A stretch of DNA of 7,321 nt from Acidimicrobiia bacterium UBA6912. GTDB lineage: Bacteria; Actinomycetota; Acidimicrobiia; Spongiisociales; UBA5794. The notes beneath the pieces were generated by a model. The model did not search any database, was not told the DNA's origin, and saw nothing but the letters and a program-made list of their open reading frames with translations. This document shows positions 4,035 through 7,321 of this stretch, one piece after another. Location: NCBI GenBank assembly GCA_002450985.1, contig DKBA01000210.1:27764-35084 (forward strand), read 5' to 3'. Position 1 is the stretch's first letter; every line of letters begins with the position of its first letter. The translations under genes and the position numbers were made by a program.

Positions 4035-5645
4035 GTGGACCGCCGATCGAGCAGGCAGTGGTGGTGGCACGGCGCCGTGGGCTACGAGGTGTACGTGCGA
4101 TCGTTCGCCGACGCCAACAACGACGGCACCGGCGACCTCGAGGGGATCCGACGCCGACTGCCGTACCTGCGGTGGCTCGGCGTCGATGCGGTGTGGATCA
4201 CGCCGTTCTTCCCCAGCCCCGGGTACGACCACGGCTACGACGTCTCCGACTACCTCGGCGTCGACCCGAAGCACGGCTCCTTGGCCGACTTCGTGCGCCT
4301 CACCGGCGACGCGCACGAGCTGGGCCTCCACGTCATCGTGGACATCGTGCCCAACCACACGTCATCGGCGCACCCCTGGTTTCGGGCTGCCCTCACCGGC
4401 CGCGACGATCCCCATCGCGACTTCTACATCTGGCGGGACCCGGCCCCCGACGGCGGGCCACCCAACAACTGGGTGAGCCACTTCGGGGGGCCGGCGTGGA
4501 CGCTCGACCCGGCATCCGGCCAGTACTACCTCCACCTCTTCCTGCCCGAGCAACCCGATCTCAACTGGACCAACCCGGCCGTCGCCGACGCCTTCGACGA
4601 CATCCTGCGTTTCTGGATGGAGCGCGGCGCCGACGGGTTCCGCATCGACGTCGCCCACGGCCTCGCCAAGGACCCGTGGTTCCGGGACAACCCGCAGCTC
4701 GCCCCGGTCACGCCCGGCATGGACCCCCGCGCGGCGTTCGACCGGTTCGAGCACCGCTACGACCTCGACCAGAACCCGAACATCGAGGTCTACCGGCGGT
4801 GGCACCGCGTCGTCGCCCCCTACGGTGCGCTGCTCCTCGCCGAGACGAACGCGGCCGATCCCGTGCGTACCGCTCGCTACCACGACGGCGGCGACGCCAT
4901 CCACCGGGTCTTCTACCTCGAGATCGGGTGGCTCGACTGGCAGCCGATGCAGCTTCGCGACCGCATCCGCGGGATGCACCTCGCCGGTCCCGACTCGACG
5001 GCGTGGATCCTCGACAGCCACGACACCAGCCGTGCGGCCACCCGGTACGGGGGAGGCGAACGCGGCGCCCACCGTGTGTTGTGTGTCAAGACGCTCATGG
5101 TGGCGCTGGGTGGGATGCCGGTGTGGTACCAGGGTGAGGAGCTGGGGCTGGAGAACGGTGTCATCGCTCCCAACGACCTCACGGACCCCATCGCCACCCG
5201 CAACCCGGGAGCCGCAGGCCGCGACGGGGCCCGCACCGTCATGCCCTGGGACGGCGGTCCGACGAACGGCTTCAACGACGGCGCCACGCCGTGGATGCGC
5301 GCCACGCCGCGCCGTGCCGCCGAGACCGTCGCCGGCCAGCGTGACGACCCGACGTCGTTCCTCACGCGTCATCGTGCGCTGCTCACCGTGCGCCGCACCC
5401 TTCCCGATCTGTGGCAGGCGCCGGTCGAGTGGCTGGACACCGACGACTCGCTGCTCATGGCGTGCCGAAGGGGCACGGTCGTCGTCGTCGCCAACCTCGA
5501 CGAGCACGATGCGATGCTCGACCTCCCGGAGGGACGATGGCGCCCGGTGTTCTCCAGCCGCACCGGGGCACCGACCTCGGGCACGGTGACCGGTCGCATC
5601 GGCGTGCCGGCCGAGACCGGCCTCGTCCTCGCGGAGGCGCTATGA
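4035..5645 (+). CDS. GH13 alpha-glucosidase (oligo-1,6-glucosidase/isomaltase-like)
   Basis: 536 residues from a GTG at 4035 with GGGAG six bases upstream. An earlier in-frame GTG (3981) lies before the -10-like box and has no ribosome binding site. No signal peptide is seen, so it should act in the cytoplasm, releasing glucose from imported alpha-glucosides. The (beta/alpha)8 signature regions are in order: YEVYVRSFADANNDGTGDL (18-36), SPGYDHGYDVSDY (61-73), DIVPNH (103-108), QPDLNW (173-178), GFRIDVAHG (201-209) with nucleophile Asp205, LLAETN with acid Glu270, and DSHDTSR with Asp330. GEELG (367-371) and RTVMPWDGGPTNGF (400-413) match alpha-glucosidase subfamilies. Residues from about 460 form the C-terminal beta domain. 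Val206 after the nucleophile is the residue type found in yeast isomaltase (maltase has Thr), hinting at alpha-1,6 activity, but actinobacterial relatives may differ. Length fits the usual 530-560. Its stop overlaps the start of the LacI gene. Confidence 0.93.
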   Translation: MDRRSSRQWWWHGAVGYEVYVRSFADANNDGTGDLEGIRRRLPYLRWLGVDAVWITPFFPSPGYDHGYDVSDYLGVDPKHGSLADFVRLTGDAHELGLHVIVDIVPNHTSSAHPWFRAALTGRDDPHRDFYIWRDPAPDGGPPNNWVSHFGGPAWTLDPASGQYYLHLFLPEQPDLNWTNPAVADAFDDILRFWMERGADGFRIDVAHGLAKDPWFRDNPQLAPVTPGMDPRAAFDRFEHRYDLDQNPNIEVYRRWHRVVAPYGALLLAETNAADPVRTARYHDGGDAIHRVFYLEIGWLDWQPMQLRDRIRGMHLAGPDSTAWILDSHDTSRAATRYGGGERGAHRVLCVKTLMVALGGMPVWYQGEELGLENGVIAPNDLTDPIATRNPGAAGRDGARTVMPWDGGPTNGFNDGATPWMRATPRRAAETVAGQRDDPTSFLTRHRALLTVRRTLPDLWQAPVEWLDTDDSLLMACRRGTVVVVANLDEHDAMLDLPEGRWRPVFSSRTGAPTSGTVTGRIGVPAETGLVLAEAL

Positions 5646-6658
5646 GGGAGCGCGCCACCATCGACGACGTCGCCCGCAAGGCGGGGGTGTCGGTCGCCAC
5701 GGTCAGCAGGGCGCTGCGGGGCCGGCCCAACGTTGCCCCCGCCACGCGGGCCCACATCTTGCGCATCGCTGCGGCGCTCGACTACGAGGCGCACCCGCAG
5801 GCGTCCCGCCTCGCATCGGGACGAACGATGACCGTCGGGCTGGTGGCGCCGCTGTTCGGCCTCTGGTACGCCGCCCAGGTCGTGGCCGGCGCCGAGAGCG
5901 TTCTCGCCGCCGATGGGTACGACCTGTTGATCCACGCCGTCGACACCCCGGACAACCGGCGCCGCTTCCTGGCCAACACCGGCGCGCTCCGCGGCCGGGT
6001 CGACGGGCTGCTGCTCGTCGACTTCTTCGCCCGGCCCGAGCAGGTGAGGTCGCTGCACCAGTCGGGGGTGCCTGCCGTCACCGTCGGAGAGCGGATCGAG
6101 GGCTTCTCCTCACTGACGATCGACAACCGTAGAGGTGCGGAGATGGCGGTGCGCCACCTCATCGAGCTGGGACACCGGCGGATCGGCTTGATCACCGGCG
6201 ACCCCATCCCCGACGACCTCTCCCCGGTTCCCGACGAGCGTGCCGCCGGCTACCACGCTGCACTGGCCGGAGCCGGCCTACCCGACGACCCGGCACTCGA
6301 GTGTTCCGGAGGGCTGGCGATCGACGGCGGGGCGGCGTCGATCACGGAGCTGCTGGCGCTTCCCAGCCCGCCCACCGGGGTCTTCTGCATGAGCGACGAG
6401 ATGGCGATGGGCGCCATCGGGAGGGCGAGGGAGCTGGGCGTCAGGGTGCCGGAGGACGTGTCGATCGTGGGGTTCGACGACCACGACCTCGCCGGGGCGT
6501 TCGGACTCACCACGATCCGCCAGCCGGCACGCGACATGGGATGCTGGGCGACGACGATGCTGCTCGACACCATCGAGGACGCCGCCGCGGCGCCGATCGA
6601 CCGCGAGGCGGCGGTCCGCCTGGTGGTGCGGAACAGCACCGCTCCGCCCCCCTCGTGA
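5642..6658 (+). CDS. LacI-family transcriptional regulator
   Basis: 338 residues, the normal LacI-family length. ATG at 5642 overlaps the glucosidase stop (ATGA) and has GGAGG four bases upstream, implying a two-gene operon with coupled translation. The N-terminal DNA-binding domain is clear: TIDDVARKAGVSVATVSRAL at 6-25, then PATRAHILRIAAALDY (33-48). A hinge helix with QASRLASGRT (53-62) supplies the minor-groove leucine. Residues 63-338 are the periplasmic-binding-protein-like sensor: TVGLVAPLF at the first strand, RVDGLLLVDF, PAVTVGER, the RRGAEMAVRHLIELGHRRIGLI segment common to the family, GVFCMSDEMAMGAI, and VSIVGFDDHDLA. The ligand cannot be read from sequence; an alpha-glucoside or its product is likely from the neighbour. 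The operator at 4005-4018 in front of the operon suggests it represses its own expression and that of the glucosidase. Confidence 0.95.
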   Translation: MRERATIDDVARKAGVSVATVSRALRGRPNVAPATRAHILRIAAALDYEAHPQASRLASGRTMTVGLVAPLFGLWYAAQVVAGAESVLAADGYDLLIHAVDTPDNRRRFLANTGALRGRVDGLLLVDFFARPEQVRSLHQSGVPAVTVGERIEGFSSLTIDNRRGAEMAVRHLIELGHRRIGLITGDPIPDDLSPVPDERAAGYHAALAGAGLPDDPALECSGGLAIDGGAASITELLALPSPPTGVFCMSDEMAMGAIGRARELGVRVPEDVSIVGFDDHDLAGAFGLTTIRQPARDMGCWATTMLLDTIEDAAAAPIDREAAVRLVVRNSTAPPPS

Positions 6659-6661
6659 CGC

Positions 6662-6693
6662 GCAGACGCCCCGGACGTTGCCGGGGCGTCTGC
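6662..6693. terminator. Intrinsic-type hairpin between convergent genes
   Basis: A perfect 13-bp stem (6662-6674 with 6681-6693) closes a six-base ACGTTG loop, starting four bases after the LacI stop and ending 23 bases before the stop of the convergent ABC gene. No T-tract follows on either strand, as is common in high-GC actinobacteria. It probably terminates both convergent transcripts. Confidence 0.75.
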
Positions 6694-6715
6694 TGCGAGA
6701 TCGGACGGGTGGGCG

Positions 6716-7321
6716 TCAGCGAATCGCCAGACCCGACTCCGGATCGAAGTAGTGGGCCTTGTCGACGTCCACATTCACCTCGACGGTGGATCCGGGGCGC
6801 ACGCCGCTCGCCGGGCTGAAACGGGCGGAAATGCGGGTGACATCCTGGGGAAGCACGTCCTCGTCCTCGCCGAGGTCGAGGGCGTCCTCCGAGAACACGG
6901 GAACCGCGTCGAGGTCGAAGTACGCGATCTTCTCGAACCCGAGAGCCTCCACGTTGTTCACCTCGGCCCGAATCCGCTGGGACGCCGGGAAATCCGGCTG
7001 GACCGCGGCGTCCTCGAACTCCTCGGGACGGATGCCGATGGTCACCTTGCGCCCGACGTAGTCGGCGAGCTGAGGATGTTTGGCAACGGACTCATGGGGC
7101 AGAGCGATGCTCTGCGAACCCAACCGCATGAGGTAATTGTCGCCGTCCCGGTCCAGCTGACCCTCCATGAGGTTCATCGACGGCGAACCGATGAAAGCCG
7201 CAACGAACAGGTTGTCCGGCTCGTCGTAGAGCTTCTGTGGCGTGTCGACCTGCTGGAGGATGCCGCGGTTGATGACCGCCACCCGGTCGGCCATCGTCAT
7301 GGCCTCCACCTGGTCGTGGGT
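6716..7321 (-). CDS. MalK/MsmK/UgpC-family sugar ABC transporter ATPase, C-terminal 201 residues (partial)
   Basis: The frame is open from the right edge (7321) to TGA at 6718-6716, so the N-terminal Walker A, Q-loop, signature and Walker B lie outside. The first visible residues, THDQVEAMTMADRVAVINRG, include the H-loop histidine (visible residue 2) that contacts ATP gamma-phosphate. Next comes QQVDTPQKLYDEPDNLFVAAFIGSPSMN, the end of the nucleotide-binding domain in the MalK/UgpC group. Residues from about 51 form the regulatory OB/TOBE region, with VTIGIRPEEF (93-102) and a final EVNVDVDKAHYFDPESG. The full protein would usually be 360-380 residues. It energises uptake of a sugar, often oligosaccharides, with permease and binding-protein genes not seen here. 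An acidic stretch (SEDALDLGEDEDVLPQD, about 144-160) sits inside the TOBE region. Location opposite an alpha-glucosidase/LacI operon suggests an alpha-glucoside substrate, but this is inference, since one ATPase may serve several transporters. Confidence 0.92.
   Translation of the reverse strand, partial: THDQVEAMTMADRVAVINRGILQQVDTPQKLYDEPDNLFVAAFIGSPSMNLMEGQLDRDGDNYLMRLGSQSIALPHESVAKHPQLADYVGRKVTIGIRPEEFEDAAVQPDFPASQRIRAEVNNVEALGFEKIAYFDLDAVPVFSEDALDLGEDEDVLPQDVTRISARFSPASGVRPGSTVEVNVDVDKAHYFDPESGLAIR

Noticed and set aside
4362..5507. 381-codon leftward open frame
   Set aside because: Antisense to the GH13 gene, whose catalytic motifs are intact; the translation is Val/Gly/Arg-rich with no motif.
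5411..5641. 77-codon N-terminal extension of the LacI-family gene
   Set aside because: Lies within the GH13 coding sequence, is Arg/Gly-rich, and the helix-turn-helix begins right after the ATG at 5642.
1..7321. Transposon or integrative element boundaries (because of the TcpC-like gene)
   Set aside because: No integrase, relaxase, tRNA attachment site or terminal inverted repeats are visible in the window; a mobile origin cannot be claimed.

Overview
This is a high-GC window with dense GC-ending codons, GTG starts, leaderless-style promoters, WXG100/FtsK secretion genes and a maleylpyruvate-isomerase-like protein. Together these point to an actinobacterium (Actinomycetota). Acidimicrobiia or a relative seems plausible to me, but that is an impression from protein style, not a proof. 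The whole window is coding or short spacer: no stretch above about 150 bases lacks a gene, and I see no rRNA, tRNA, CRISPR array or insertion sequence.

Left part (1-2569): a leftward operon resembles the core of a type VII (ESX-like) secretion locus. It holds a 91-residue WXG100 protein (1243-1518), a second small helical WXG100-like protein with an alanine-rich tail (892-1212), and the first 296 residues of a membrane-anchored FtsK/SpoIIIE-type ATPase with an N-terminal ubiquitin-like/FHA region (1-890, running off the left edge). Divergent from it, across a 148-bp regulatory region with two face-to-face promoters and 10-bp-phased repeats, is a single-pass membrane protein with two duplicated extracytoplasmic domains (1667-2569). 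It resembles the TcpC/VirB8-like proteins of conjugation systems. A secretion ATPase, its small substrates and a VirB8-like bitopic protein sharing one control region is the most unusual feature here.

Middle (2570-3887): two housekeeping-type genes converge with three bases between their stops. One is a TIGR03086/maleylpyruvate isomerase-like metal-binding protein (2712-3266, +). The other is a short TrmH/SpoU-family RNA 2'-O-methyltransferase (3270-3887, -), which probably has a leaderless promoter.

Right part (3888-7321): a sugar-use locus. A GH13 alpha-glucosidase (4035-5645) and a LacI-family repressor (5642-6658) form a two-gene operon with overlapping stop and start codons. A near-palindromic LacI/CcpA-type operator (4005-4018) sits just downstream of a -10-like hexamer and upstream of the glucosidase ribosome binding site. 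The repressor therefore probably controls its own operon. A perfect 13-bp hairpin (6662-6693) separates it from the convergent 3' end of a MalK/UgpC-type sugar ABC transporter ATPase (6716-7321, -), which runs off the right edge. The likely logic is ABC import of an alpha-glucoside, cytoplasmic hydrolysis by GH13, and sugar-responsive derepression.
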